From contig CAZYDV010000014.1 in assembly GCA_964646405.1 (NCBI GenBank), positions 1 to 41,347 on the forward strand: DNA of 41,347 nucleotides. The letters run 5' to 3'. Below, piece by piece: positions 31,937 through 40,807 of the stretch; within the stretch, counting starts at the first letter, position 1, and each line of letters begins with the position of its first letter. Made by a program: the position numbers and the translations under genes. Below the pieces are notes generated by a model that worked only from the letters and a program-made list of their open reading frames with translations, was not told the origin of the DNA and made no database searches. Source of the DNA: CAKZSB01 sp964646405. Lineage in GTDB: Bacteria; Pseudomonadota; Gammaproteobacteria; Granulosicoccales; Granulosicoccaceae.

Positions 31937-33271
31937 ATGAAGTCTAATTATCTGACAAATGTCAGTTTTACCGAATTCGACCTCAACCCGGATCTGCAAT
32001 CCGCGTTGCAGAGCGCCAATCTGGAATACTGCACCGAGATTCAGCTGCTATCGCTGCCCCTGATGCTGGAGGGTCGAGACATTGCCGCTCAATCGCAGAC
32101 GGGCACCGGCAAGACAGCGGCATTCCTGCTGGGTTTGTATCAGCACTTGCTGAACCACCCGCCACCGCCCGAACGCAAGCCTAACGACGTTCGGGCTTTG
32201 ATTCTGGCGCCCACACGCGAACTGGCGATCCAGATTCACAAGGATGCCGAACTGTTAGCCGGTAACTGTGATTTTCGCATCGCACTGGCCTACGGTGGCA
32301 CCGACTACGAAAAACAACGCAAACAAATCCAGGAAGGCGCCGACATCCTGATCGGCACACCCGGCCGGATCATCGACTACTTCAAGCAGAAAGTCTTTTC
32401 GCTCAAACGCGCCCAGGTCGCGGTCCTGGACGAGGCCGATCGCATGTTCGACCTGGGATTCATCAGCGACATTCGCTATCTGCTGCGACGCATGCCGGAA
32501 CCAACAGAAAGACTCAATCTGCTTTTCTCGGCAACACTGTCACACCGTGTGATGGAACTGGCCTACGAGCACATGAACAATCCGGTCGACCTGAAATCTC
32601 AGTCCGACCAGATCGCCGCGGAAAAGGTCAGCCAGCAACTGTTTCACCCCTCATCTGAGGAGAAAATCCCTCTGTTGCTCGGACTGCTGGAAAGTCGCAA
32701 ACCCGCGCGCTGCATCGTTTTTGTTAACACCAAGCGCGCCGGCGAGCGCGTGTTGGCGTACCTGCAGGCCAATGGCGTATCCGCCGATGTGCTGTCCGGC
32801 GACGTGCGCCAGAAAAAGCGCCAGCGCCTGATCGAGAACCTCACCAGCGGCGAACTCAATACTTTGATCGCCACCGACGTGGCGGCCCGTGGGCTGCACA
32901 TCGAAGGCGTGAGCCACGTATTCAACTACGACCTGCCACAGCAGGCCGAAGACTACGTCCACCGCATAGGCCGCACGGCGCGCGCCGGCGCCTCGGGCGA
33001 GGCGATTTCGTTCGCCTGCGAGCAATATGTCTTCTCGCTGCCAGAGATCGAAGAGATGCTTGGCCACGAGATCGAGTCTTCTCCGATCACCGAAGCACTG
33101 CTGATCGAACCCAAAAAACCAACCCATCGCCCCCGGACTGATCGCCCCAACCGGCCGCGTGGAAAATCGTCTGGTAAGCCATCCGGTAACTCCGGTCGCA
33201 GACGACGTGGCTCAGGTAACAACAGTGCACGAGGCGACAACCGCAAACCGAGCAGCAAAGCCACCACCTGA
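31937..33271 (+). CDS. rhlB: DEAD-box RNA helicase RhlB
   Basis: A 444-residue DEAD-box helicase. Motif I is AQSQTGTGKTAA, Ia APTRELAIQI, II VLDEADRMFD, III FSATLS, V ATDVAARGLHI and VI HRIGRTARAG. After residue 390 comes a basic, low-complexity tail rich in Arg, Ser, Gly and Pro that should bind RNA. Being divergent from trxA-rho, exactly as rhlB is in E. coli, supports RhlB over RhlE. RhlB unwinds RNA in the degradosome. A GTG codon directly precedes the ATG used here. T-rich sequence (33281-33308) after the stop may help termination. Confidence 0.93.
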   Translation: MKSNYLTNVSFTEFDLNPDLQSALQSANLEYCTEIQLLSLPLMLEGRDIAAQSQTGTGKTAAFLLGLYQHLLNHPPPPERKPNDVRALILAPTRELAIQIHKDAELLAGNCDFRIALAYGGTDYEKQRKQIQEGADILIGTPGRIIDYFKQKVFSLKRAQVAVLDEADRMFDLGFISDIRYLLRRMPEPTERLNLLFSATLSHRVMELAYEHMNNPVDLKSQSDQIAAEKVSQQLFHPSSEEKIPLLLGLLESRKPARCIVFVNTKRAGERVLAYLQANGVSADVLSGDVRQKKRQRLIENLTSGELNTLIATDVAARGLHIEGVSHVFNYDLPQQAEDYVHRIGRTARAGASGEAISFACEQYVFSLPEIEEMLGHEIESSPITEALLIEPKKPTHRPRTDRPNRPRGKSSGKPSGNSGRRRRGSGNNSARGDNRKPSSKATT

Positions 33272-33347
33272 TCCGCCACAGACGGTTTTTTTTGGTCGGT
33301 TTTTTCCTTAATATCCGCAGCCACTCTATTTTCCGGAAAGCAAAGCC

Positions 33348-34019
33348 ATGGACTTCGCCCTCGCACGATCTAATATGATCGAACAGCAAATCCGCCCCTG
33401 GGACGTGCTGGATCAACGTGTGCTGGATGCCCTGGCCACCCTGCCTCGCGAGAATTTCGTACCGGAGCTGCACCGTAAACTCGCCTACTCCGACACCCGA
33501 ATCCCGCTGGATGATCGCGGCTATTCGCTAAACCCGAACATTGAGGCGAGATTACTCCAGGCCGCGGTACTGGAGAGCGACGACCGAACCCTGATCATCG
33601 GCAGCGGCAGTGGCTATCTGGCGGCTTGCGCCGCACTTCTGTGCAAACACGTTGAGGCCATCGACGACAGCCAGGCGGCCAATGATCGTGCCCGCGCCAA
33701 TGCCGAGCAATGCGGTGTCGACAACATCAAATTCATCACCGGCGATCTGATCGCCGACCTGCCGGACAAAACCACCTACGACGCGATTATCGTCAACGGT
33801 TCGATGACGAGCGTTGGGGCGAAGCTGAAAAATCGCCTGACACTAATGGGCCGATTGGTGGTAACCGTTGGCTCTGACGATGCTCCCGTGATGGAGGCGC
33901 AGGTCATTCGGCGCATCAGCGACGATGACTGGCTGGTGCAAAGCATCTTCGACACGCATATCCCGCCCGTCGGCGATGCGGCCAACAGCAAGCAGGATAC
34001 CGGCGGTTTCGAATTCTAG
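33348..34019 (+). CDS. Protein-L-isoaspartate O-methyltransferase-like protein
   Basis: A 223-residue SAM-dependent methyltransferase of the PCMT family. The N-terminus MIEQQIRPWDVLDQRVLDALATLPRE and LAYSDTRIPL are family-like, and the SAM motif I is LIIGSGSGYLAA. Canonical repair enzymes have a TPT(I)-x-x-P-x-(V/I)-A region near the active site; here it reads DDRGYSLNPNIEAR, so substrate binding may differ. GGAAAG precedes the ATG. This subgroup is commonly found directly before tolC in gammaproteobacteria, as here. Confidence 0.85.
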   Translation: MDFALARSNMIEQQIRPWDVLDQRVLDALATLPRENFVPELHRKLAYSDTRIPLDDRGYSLNPNIEARLLQAAVLESDDRTLIIGSGSGYLAACAALLCKHVEAIDDSQAANDRARANAEQCGVDNIKFITGDLIADLPDKTTYDAIIVNGSMTSVGAKLKNRLTLMGRLVVTVGSDDAPVMEAQVIRRISDDDWLVQSIFDTHIPPVGDAANSKQDTGGFEF

Positions 34020-34225
34020 TATCTTCGCGCAATGCAAGGTTGCGCCTGCCATCACCTCAAAAGCTGCCCGTCGGCGGCGACCTGAAGCCACCAATAGCGC
34101 TGATTAATTAATACAGCGGCCTGTATACCTGACATCCACACTGCGGGTGTAGATATTGGCGTCAGGTAACCCCCGTTCCGTCAAATTCCTACTACATTCT
34201 CCAGACTATAAATAAAACAGTCGGT

Positions 34226-34243
34226 GATTCCCTGCCGGGAATC
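34226..34243 (+). promoter_or_regulatory. Hairpin in the tolC leader
   Basis: GATTCCC, loop TGCC, GGGAATC: a perfect 7-bp stem ending 18 bases before the tolC ATG. A TATAAA lies just upstream (34207-34212) and may be a -10. The stem would sit in the 5' untranslated region, or act as an operator near the transcription start. Function not known. Confidence 0.4.
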
Positions 34244-34261
34244 CTGCCCCGAGAGAATGAC

Positions 34262-35560
34262 ATGATGCTTCGAGCCTGTTTGCGACGCCCCCTTTTGATC
34301 GCCAGCTTGCTGGTGGGATCCAACCAGCTGGCCGCTGCCGATCTGATGGAGATATACGATATCGCGGTAGAGCGCGATTCGGTCATTCAGGCGACCATCG
34401 CGCAGTACGAAGCGGCTCGTCAGGCGCTACCGCTGGCACGTTCTGCCTTACTGCCCAATATCGGCCTCAGTGCAGACGCCGCCTACACCCGCGACTACGA
34501 CACACGCGAACGCTACGAGTCCGACTCGGTTACCGCGACACTGACCCAGAATATCTACGCACCGGCGGCGACTGTTGCCGTGCGCTCAGCGCGGCTGAAT
34601 ATTGCTCAGGCTGCGGAAACGCTGCTGGAGGCCCGCCAGGCGCTGATGTTTCGAACCGCGCAGGCGTACTTCAATATTCTCACCGCAGATGAGGCCTACC
34701 GCGCCGCCAGCTCCTCGCGCGAGGCCATCGCCCGACAAACCGAGCAGGCAGAACGCCGCTTCGAAGTCGGACTGACTGCGGTGACAGACGTTAAAGAAGC
34801 GCAGGCACAACTCGATCTGGCCATCGCCAACGAGGTCGTAGCCGAAAATCAACTGGCACTGGCCAAAGAGTCGCTGCGGGTCATCATCGCCCAGGAAGTG
34901 CCGCCGCTGGCCAAACTCAGGGAAGATGCCAAACTCAACAGCCCGACACCTCCCGGACTTCCGGAGTGGTTAAAAATAGCCGAGGAAAACAGCCCTAGGC
35001 TGGAGATTGCGCGTCTCGACTATGAATTGGCGCGAATGACAGTCAAATCAGAGCGTGCCGGTCGTAAACCGCAGGTCAGCCTGATCGGCGGCTACACCAA
35101 CAGCACCACCGAATCAGACAACTTCCCGGATCGCGAACAGGCGCAGCTCAAGCTGCAACTGAACTACTCTTTGTACACCGGCGGACAAACCAGCGCACTG
35201 ATTCACCAGGCAAGGTCTCGTTCACAGCAGGCATCGCTGAACTACGAGACCGTCCGGCGCGCCGTCGAGCAGGATACGCGCGACGCCTTTTTGTCGGTCA
35301 TTGCCGATATCAGTCAGGCCAACGCACTCAAACAGGCACTGCAGTCTACCGAGGTGGCCCGGGAGGCAACACAGGCAGGTTTTGACGCGGGAACGCGAAC
35401 CGCAGTGGAAGTACTGGTCTCACTGCGCGATACCTTCAGCGCCTACGCCGACTACGCCGCCGCCCGGCATCAGTTTGTGCTGCGAAGCCTGCAATTGCGC
35501 CAGGCCGCCGGCATCCTGATCGAAGATCATCTTGAAGCGGTCAATCGCTCGCTGGAGTAA
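34262..35560 (+). CDS. tolC: TolC-family outer membrane efflux protein
   Basis: A 432-residue outer-membrane channel. It has a signal peptide (cleavage likely after NQLAAA), then two homologous halves, each with the long amphipathic helices and beta strands of TolC (DLMEIYDIAVERDSVIQATIAQ..., and QLKLQLNYSLYTGGQTSALIHQARS...). TolC trimers link inner-membrane exporters to the outside for drugs, toxins and type I secretion. A strong intrinsic terminator follows. An ATG-ATG doublet makes the start ambiguous by one codon. Confidence 0.93.
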   Translation: MMLRACLRRPLLIASLLVGSNQLAAADLMEIYDIAVERDSVIQATIAQYEAARQALPLARSALLPNIGLSADAAYTRDYDTRERYESDSVTATLTQNIYAPAATVAVRSARLNIAQAAETLLEARQALMFRTAQAYFNILTADEAYRAASSSREAIARQTEQAERRFEVGLTAVTDVKEAQAQLDLAIANEVVAENQLALAKESLRVIIAQEVPPLAKLREDAKLNSPTPPGLPEWLKIAEENSPRLEIARLDYELARMTVKSERAGRKPQVSLIGGYTNSTTESDNFPDREQAQLKLQLNYSLYTGGQTSALIHQARSRSQQASLNYETVRRAVEQDTRDAFLSVIADISQANALKQALQSTEVAREATQAGFDAGTRTAVEVLVSLRDTFSAYADYAAARHQFVLRSLQLRQAAGILIEDHLEAVNRSLE

Positions 35561-35587
35561 GGTTTCCAGCGGTTACCGTTTGAGTTG

Positions 35588-35613
35588 ACGGCCATCCATG
35601 ATGGCCGTTTTTT
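35588..35613 (+). terminator. Intrinsic terminator of tolC
   Basis: ACGGCCATC, loop CAT, GATGGCCGT: a perfect 9-bp stem followed by six T (35608-35613). It lies 27 bases after the tolC stop. The T-run overlaps the stop codon of the convergent zf-CHCC gene, so termination may work both ways. Confidence 0.9.
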
Positions 35614-35797
35614 ATTTCGCCAGCGTGAACCGGGTGCCGCAGTATGGGCAATCGGCGGTGTCGCGCTCCTCCAGAGGAATGTAGACGCGTGGATGCGAAT
35701 TCCACAACCCCATGGATTCGGTTGGACAATAGGCCGGAAGCTCGTCACGCTTGACTACGACGGGTTCCGGCGGCTGCTTTTCATCTGTTGCTGTCAT
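35612..35797 (-). CDS. zf-CHCC zinc-finger protein
   Basis: A 61-residue protein with the zf-CHCC pattern Cys24-x10-His35-x14-Cys50-x2-Cys53, ending CPYCGTRFTL. The family includes the mitochondrial complex I subunit NDUFS6; in gammaproteobacteria small stand-alone members sit beside ilvE, as here (27 bp downstream of it, same strand). Zinc binding is well supported; the biological role in bacteria is not established. Confidence 0.9.
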   Translation of the reverse strand: MTATDEKQPPEPVVVKRDELPAYCPTESMGLWNSHPRVYIPLEERDTADCPYCGTRFTLAK

Positions 35798-35824
35798 GGT
35801 GTTCTCACTCGGGTCGGGCAGCGT

Positions 35825-36745
35825 TCAAACTGCTGTCAGCCAATGGGCGTACTGTTGCGTCTTGCCGGCGACGGCATCAAAAAACATCTGCTGCAGTTGA
35901 GTCGTAATCGGCCCACGCGTGCCGCTGCCAATGGTGCGGTTATCGAGCTCTCGAATCGGGGTGATCTCCGCTGCTGTGCCGCTGAAAAACGCCTCGTCGG
36001 CAATATAGACTTCATCGCGCGTGATGCGCCGTTCGATCACCGGCACACCGATGTCGGCCGCCAGCTCCATCACGGTCTGGCGGGTGATGCCATCCAGTGC
36101 CGAGGTCAGATCTGGTGTGTGAATCTGACCATTTCGCACGATAAAGAAATTCTCACCCGACCCCTCGGCAACATAACCTTCTACATCGAGCAACAGCGCC
36201 TCGTCATAGCCATCCTCCATTGCCTCCTGCAGTGCCAGCATGGAGTTCATGTACTGCCCGTTTGCCTTGGCCTTACACATGGCAATGTTGACATGGTGGC
36301 GTGTGAACGAAGAGGTTTTGATGCGGATACCACGCTCAAGGCTCTCGCTACCCAGATAGGCGCCCCACTCCCAAGCGGCGATCATGCAATGCACCGAGAG
36401 GTTGTCGGCGCGCAGGCCCATACCCTCCGAGCCATAAAAACACATGGGCCTGAGGTAGGCCGAATCGAGCTCGTTCTTCTTCACCACATCGCGCTGCACC
36501 TGGCACAGGGTGTCGAAATCCCAGGGGATATCCATGCGTAATATCTTGGCCGAGTTGAACAGCCGCGTGGTGTGCTCAGCGAGCTTGAAGATGGCCGGTC
36601 CTGCAGGGGTCTCGTAGGCGCGCACGCCTTCGAACACACCCATCCCGTAGTGCAAAGTATGGGTCAGCACGTGGACCTTTGCGTCCCGCCAGGGCAGCCA
36701 TTCTCCATCAAGCCAGATAACGCCATCACGATCTGCCATGGACAT
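35825..36745 (-). CDS. ilvE: Branched-chain amino acid aminotransferase
   Basis: A 306-residue class IV aminotransferase that makes and degrades Leu, Ile and Val with pyridoxal phosphate. It begins DGVIWLDGEWLPWRDAKVHVLTHTLHYG, has GVFEGVRAY, and the Schiff-base Lys lies in NIAMCKAKANGQYMNS. The signature EGYVAEGSGENFFIV and the GITRQTVM region are present. ATG 36745 has AGGAGA at good spacing; an in-frame start at 36829 adds unconserved residues. It fits with the bkd operon at 24.8-28.3 kb, which would take the keto acids further. Confidence 0.95.
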   Translation of the reverse strand: MSMADRDGVIWLDGEWLPWRDAKVHVLTHTLHYGMGVFEGVRAYETPAGPAIFKLAEHTTRLFNSAKILRMDIPWDFDTLCQVQRDVVKKNELDSAYLRPMCFYGSEGMGLRADNLSVHCMIAAWEWGAYLGSESLERGIRIKTSSFTRHHVNIAMCKAKANGQYMNSMLALQEAMEDGYDEALLLDVEGYVAEGSGENFFIVRNGQIHTPDLTSALDGITRQTVMELAADIGVPVIERRITRDEVYIADEAFFSGTAAEITPIRELDNRTIGSGTRGPITTQLQQMFFDAVAGKTQQYAHWLTAV

Positions 36746-37329
36746 GATCGATTGTCTCCTGATTCTGTGCAGTGACCCATCATAAGGATCAGTGTTGTGT
36801 GCCAAATAGTGCGAACCGGCCGCCGTCACGGCGTGCGACCGCCTTGCGGATCACAACACCAACCACAATTCACCTGTTGCACACCCGATCGACAGGGGTG
36901 GCGGAATCGATGGAAGCGGGCGGCGCCTGGATCTGTTGTGAAGCTGGCAGACAGCAACCCCTGGGTACAGGAAACATTTGCTGTCTGTCGATACTGGACG
37001 AGGCTGCGCCGTGGTACCGCGCATTCTCAAGTATCGAATATTGAACCATAAACTCGATATCGGCACTACTACTCGCGCCATGATCCACCTCAAAAAACGC
37101 GTTTGTAATCACACGATTCGCGGCGGCTTTTGCAGCGTGCCTGGATTTGCACACGCCTGTCGCGCCCGCGATCGATGCAGACCCACTGGTCTGCCCGTTC
37201 GATCGTCGCGGCGGTCCGAAAAACATCGGTTGCCAGCCGGCCCGGTTTACCCTCGCTGATGGCTGAAGTACACTCGCCAGCCGCCCCGCTGTGCGGGCTT
37301 GCGAGTAGACGATCATCCACAGCACGTTC
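36746..37329. other. 584-bp stretch with no convincing gene
   Basis: Between the divergent ilvE and ABC ATPase genes. The longest frames (for example 36870-37439 minus) overlap the ABC gene and have no family look or ribosome site. A 13-base GGGGTGGCGGAAT at 36895-36907 resembles the 5' end of tRNA-Leu, but the rest of a tRNA is missing. I see no clear repeat or riboswitch. Confidence 0.45.
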
Positions 37330-38427
37330 ATGACTAGTTCAACTGGCACCGAAAACGACGCCGGCGACGGACTCGCGCCCTCTGCGCGGCAGTTCGAGTT
37401 GCGCAACGTCAGCATCCGCATCGAAAAAACGCCAATCATTCACGATGTCAGTTTTGCCCTTGAAACCGGCATGATCGGCTGCCTGCTCGGTCCAAGTGGA
37501 TCGGGCAAATCCACACTGCTGCGCGCCATCGCCGGTTTCGAATCACTTAGCGAAGGTGAGATGTACATCCGCGGTGACTGCGTCGCCAGCAAAGCACAGC
37601 AAACACCCGCCGAGCAGCGACGCATCGGCATGATGTTTCAGGATCTCGCCTTGTTTCCTCACCTCAATGTCAATGAGAATGTCGGTTTCGGCATTCGCTC
37701 GCTGCCTCGTGCTGCAATCAAAAAGCGCACCGCGGAATTGCTTGAGATCGTCAATCTGCAGCGCTATGGCACCCAGTATCCTCACGAGCTGTCCGGTGGA
37801 CAGCAACAACGTATCGCACTGATTCGGGCGATGGCACCCCGGCCCGATTTACTCTTGCTGGATGAACCCTTCAGCAGCCAGGATACCGAGTTGCGCGTGC
37901 AACTGGCGCAGGAGGTCCGTGAGATTCTAAAGCAGGACAATGTCACCGCCATTCTGGTTACCCACGATCAACACGAAGCCTTCGCCATTGCCGACGGCAT
38001 TGGCGTGTTGAATGAAGGCCGACTGTCACAGTGGGACAGCGCCTACAATCTCTATCACACGCCGCAGGACAGATTCGTTGCCGATTTTATCGGTGAAGGG
38101 GTATTCATCTGCGGCAATATCATTGACGAGCAGACCGTGCAGACCGAACTGGGCAACGTCACCGGTGAACTGGCGTTCAATCTTCCGCGCGGGATGGAAA
38201 TCGATCTTTTGGTCAGGCCGGACGATATCATTCACGATGACTACAGTACGTTTCGCGGCACGGTGTTGAAAAAGAACTTTCGCGGCGCTGACCACCTCTA
38301 CACGTTGCGCATGCCGGGCGGTACCAATGTCATGTGCCTGGCGCCGAGCCACCATGATCATCATCTGGGTGAATCAATTGGCGTACGCCTGAAAATTGAT
38401 CACCTGGTGGCATTTCAGAAAAAATAA
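37330..38427 (+). CDS. ABC transporter ATP-binding protein (FbpC/PotA-like), orphan
   Basis: A 365-residue ATPase of the importer type. Walker A GPSGSGKST (54-62), Q-loop FQDLALFP, signature ELSGGQQQRIALIRA (153-167), Walker B LLLLDEPF (174-181) and the switch His in LVTHDQHEAF. The C-terminal part (about 255-365) looks like a TOBE regulatory domain. This architecture suits iron(III), polyamine or spermidine/putrescine-like importers. No permease or binding protein is adjacent on either side, so its partner must be encoded elsewhere. Confidence 0.88.
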   Translation: MTSSTGTENDAGDGLAPSARQFELRNVSIRIEKTPIIHDVSFALETGMIGCLLGPSGSGKSTLLRAIAGFESLSEGEMYIRGDCVASKAQQTPAEQRRIGMMFQDLALFPHLNVNENVGFGIRSLPRAAIKKRTAELLEIVNLQRYGTQYPHELSGGQQQRIALIRAMAPRPDLLLLDEPFSSQDTELRVQLAQEVREILKQDNVTAILVTHDQHEAFAIADGIGVLNEGRLSQWDSAYNLYHTPQDRFVADFIGEGVFICGNIIDEQTVQTELGNVTGELAFNLPRGMEIDLLVRPDDIIHDDYSTFRGTVLKKNFRGADHLYTLRMPGGTNVMCLAPSHHDHHLGESIGVRLKIDHLVAFQKK

Positions 38428-38443
38428 CGTGCGCAGGACTCTG

Positions 38444-38761
38444 CTACCCGAGCTTGCGAGCCGCGCGTTTGCGAAACACCTGCATTTCCTTTAAGGCCTG
38501 CTTGTCGCCCTTTTTTTCGGCAACAGCAATTCCGCTGTCCCAACTGTCGATTGCCTGCTGGTGCTGACCGATGGCGTCGTAACACTTACCAAGAATTTTC
38601 CAGGCCGCACTGTAAGACGGATCCATTTCAACCGCTTTTTGCAAGTGTTCGATCGCGGTTTGATAGGACGCTTCAGTCAGGCAGGCGTTGCCCAGTGAAT
38701 AGCGCAGCATCGCATTGTCGTGTCCCTTCGCCAGCAATGCTTCAAAGTTGGCTCTGCTCAC
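38444..38761 (-). CDS. Small TPR-repeat protein
   Basis: A 105-residue protein with about two and a half tetratricopeptide repeats: NAMLRYSLGNACLTEASYQTAIEHLQKAVEMDP, then SAAWKILGKCYDAIGQHQQAIDSWDSGIAVA. The C-terminus is basic (KEMQVFRKRAARKLG). TPRs bind other proteins. GTG 38761 follows GGAGAG and overlaps the methyltransferase gene by 20 bases, so the two are co-translated. It ends 16 bases from the convergent ABC ATPase stop. Confidence 0.85.
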   Translation of the reverse strand: MSRANFEALLAKGHDNAMLRYSLGNACLTEASYQTAIEHLQKAVEMDPSYSAAWKILGKCYDAIGQHQQAIDSWDSGIAVAEKKGDKQALKEMQVFRKRAARKLG

Positions 38762-39362
38762 TTAAGCTCTCCTTCAAAGCGACCAGCATAGCCTGATCGC
38801 GCAGCCCGTGCGATAGATCCCCGACACGACCCAAATCAACATGTACCAGTGCTCGAAGTGCCGGGAACAACTTCAAAAGCTCACCGGCATCGAGTAAAAA
38901 TTCTGGCCTTGAGGGGCCACGGGCGGGATCGGCCTTGTCTTTGACAAAAGTCTGGTAGAACAGCAACCCACCCGGCGCCATCAGTGATTCGATTCGCCGA
39001 CAGAAATATCGATCCAGGTAGTTGGAAACCACGATTACATCGTAGAGGCCGTCACCGGGCGCAAAATCGGCGGTGTCACTCTCAATAAGTTCGATACCGA
39101 GTCCGCTCGATTGCGTCCGCTCGCGCAGCAGATCCAGCGCCTTGCAGGAGATATCCATGGCCGTGGTTTGAAGACCGTGTGCCGCCAACAGCAATGCATT
39201 GCCGCCATGTCCGCAAGCGACATCCAGCGCCCGACCTGTGGGCGGTAACAGACCGGCATACTCTCGCAATGCCAGACAGGCCTGCGGCGCCTCGGAACTT
39301 GCGCTGGCGTAAATGCGATTCCACTTTTGACGCGCGCCGTCGGTGTCGTCTGCCACGATCAA
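38742..39362 (-). CDS. SAM-dependent methyltransferase (TehB-like)
   Basis: A 206-residue class I methyltransferase. SAM motif I is ALDVACGHGGNALLLA, followed by TTAMDISCKALDLL and DVIVVSNYLDRYF and PGGLLFYQTFV. The family includes tellurite-resistance TehB and thiol/small-molecule methyltransferases; the substrate is not known. The TTG start 39362 overlaps the trkH stop (TTGA); GTG 39356 is an alternative. It is the third gene in trkA-trkH-methyltransferase-TPR. Confidence 0.8.
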   Translation of the reverse strand: MIVADDTDGARQKWNRIYASASSEAPQACLALREYAGLLPPTGRALDVACGHGGNALLLAAHGLQTTAMDISCKALDLLRERTQSSGLGIELIESDTADFAPGDGLYDVIVVSNYLDRYFCRRIESLMAPGGLLFYQTFVKDKADPARGPSRPEFLLDAGELLKLFPALRALVHVDLGRVGDLSHGLRDQAMLVALKESLSEQSQL

Positions 39363-40807
39363 TTGCGCCAGAAGTGCGGCGTTAGAATTACCAGTAGAGT
39401 CAGTATCTCCAACCGACCCAACAACATGGCGACACACAAGATGCCCAACTGCATAGAATCCAGCGAACTATAGTTCGCACCGACCTGACCGAGCCCGGGC
39501 CCGAGATTGTTCATACAGGCGACGACCGCAGAAAACGCCGTCTCCTGATCCAGCCCGGTTGCCATCAACATCAACAGCATGACCGCGAGGATGACAACAT
39601 AGGTTGCAAAAAACCCCCACACGCCATCAATCACCCTGTCGGGAATGGTTTTACGCCCTACCTTCACCGGCAGGGTGGCGTGAGGATGAACCATCCGTAC
39701 CAATTCGCGAATCCCCTGCTTGAAAAGCAGTAGAACGCGAATCACTTTCATACCACCACCGGTAGATCCAGAACAGCCGCCAACAAAGCTGGCAAACAGC
39801 AACAACACCGGTAGAAAGCCCGGCCAGTTGAAATACTCTGCCGTGGTAAATCCGGTTGTAGTAGCGATGGACACCACCTGAAATACACCGTTGAGAAGCG
39901 CGGTTTGAAAGTTCGCTGTATCTGTCATGTAGAGATAGCCTACCGACACCAGACACAGTGAAAATATCATCAGCATAAACACCCGAAACTCGCTATCGGC
40001 GAGGTAGTGTTTCAACGAGCGATTGCGCCAGGCCATGTAGTGAAGCGCAAAATTGGCGGCCGAAATCAGCATAAAGACCACGGCAATCATTTCTATCGTA
40101 CTGCTTTGAAAATAGCCGATACTCGCATCGTGGGTAGAGAAGCCGCCAATGGCGACAGTCGAGAAACTGTGTCCGATCGCATCGAACAGGGACATTCCCG
40201 CCAGCCAGTAGGCCAGACAACAGGCGAGTGTCAGACCGAAGTAGATGTACCACAGCATCTTTGCCGTATCGGCAATTCGCGGCGTCATCTTTTCCTTTTG
40301 TGGCCCAGGCGTTTCAGCGCGATATAACTGCATGCCACCCACAATACCCAGCAACGGCAGGATGGCTACCGCCAATACGATAATACCCATGCCACCCAGC
40401 CACTGAACCAACTGACGGTAAAACAAAATACCTTCCGGAAGTTTATCCAGGCCCACGATCACGGTGGCCCCGGTGGTGGTAAACCCGGACATGGATTCGA
40501 AGATACTTTGGGCTGCGCTGAGCTCAAGCGGCTCATAGAGAAAAAGTGGCAGTGCGCCGAACACACCCAGTACGGTCCAGAACATCACAACGATGACAAA
40601 GCCGTCTCGGGAATTGAGTGGCACATTGTGGTCACGCAATGGCAGATAGGCGCATAGCCCCGTGCCTAGCGTCAACACAAAGGCATAAAAAAACGGCGAT
40701 GCGGCGCCATCATCGTAGTACAGGGAAACAAAAGCCGGCAGTAGCATGGTTGCGCTGAACAGGCACAGTAGTATGCCGACAACCCTGACACCGACGAGCA
40801 GTTGCAT
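39359..40807 (-). CDS. trkH: Trk potassium uptake membrane subunit TrkH
   Basis: A 482-residue potassium-transporting membrane protein. It has the pore-loop repeats of the TrkH/KtrB family: ESMSGFTTTGATV, HSFSTVAIGGFSTHD, ATTTGFTTAEYFNW and CMNNLGPGLGQVG, plus GGCSGSTGGGMKVIR after the third. About ten helices. It forms a complex with the cytosolic NAD-binding TrkA. Its ATG shares a base with the trkA stop (TGATG). Confidence 0.95.
   Translation of the reverse strand: MQLLVGVRVVGILLCLFSATMLLPAFVSLYYDDGAASPFFYAFVLTLGTGLCAYLPLRDHNVPLNSRDGFVIVVMFWTVLGVFGALPLFLYEPLELSAAQSIFESMSGFTTTGATVIVGLDKLPEGILFYRQLVQWLGGMGIIVLAVAILPLLGIVGGMQLYRAETPGPQKEKMTPRIADTAKMLWYIYFGLTLACCLAYWLAGMSLFDAIGHSFSTVAIGGFSTHDASIGYFQSSTIEMIAVVFMLISAANFALHYMAWRNRSLKHYLADSEFRVFMLMIFSLCLVSVGYLYMTDTANFQTALLNGVFQVVSIATTTGFTTAEYFNWPGFLPVLLLFASFVGGCSGSTGGGMKVIRVLLLFKQGIRELVRMVHPHATLPVKVGRKTIPDRVIDGVWGFFATYVVILAVMLLMLMATGLDQETAFSAVVACMNNLGPGLGQVGANYSSLDSMQLGILCVAMLLGRLEILTLLVILTPHFWRN

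Noticed and set aside
33281..33308. Intrinsic terminator after rhlB
   Set aside because: Two T-runs are present but no stable GC stem precedes them, so only a possible aid to termination is noted.
34137..34149. CACACTGCGGGT match to the repeat at 1-96
   Set aside because: Only about 12 bases match and the flanks do not; probably chance.
36895..36907. tRNA-Leu-like GGGGTGGCGGAAT
   Set aside because: No anticodon stem, variable arm, T-arm GGTTCGA or 3' acceptor strand at the right distances.
36870..37439. 189-codon minus-strand frame over the gap and the ABC gene
   Set aside because: It overlaps the well-supported ABC ATPase start antisense and has no recognisable sequence.
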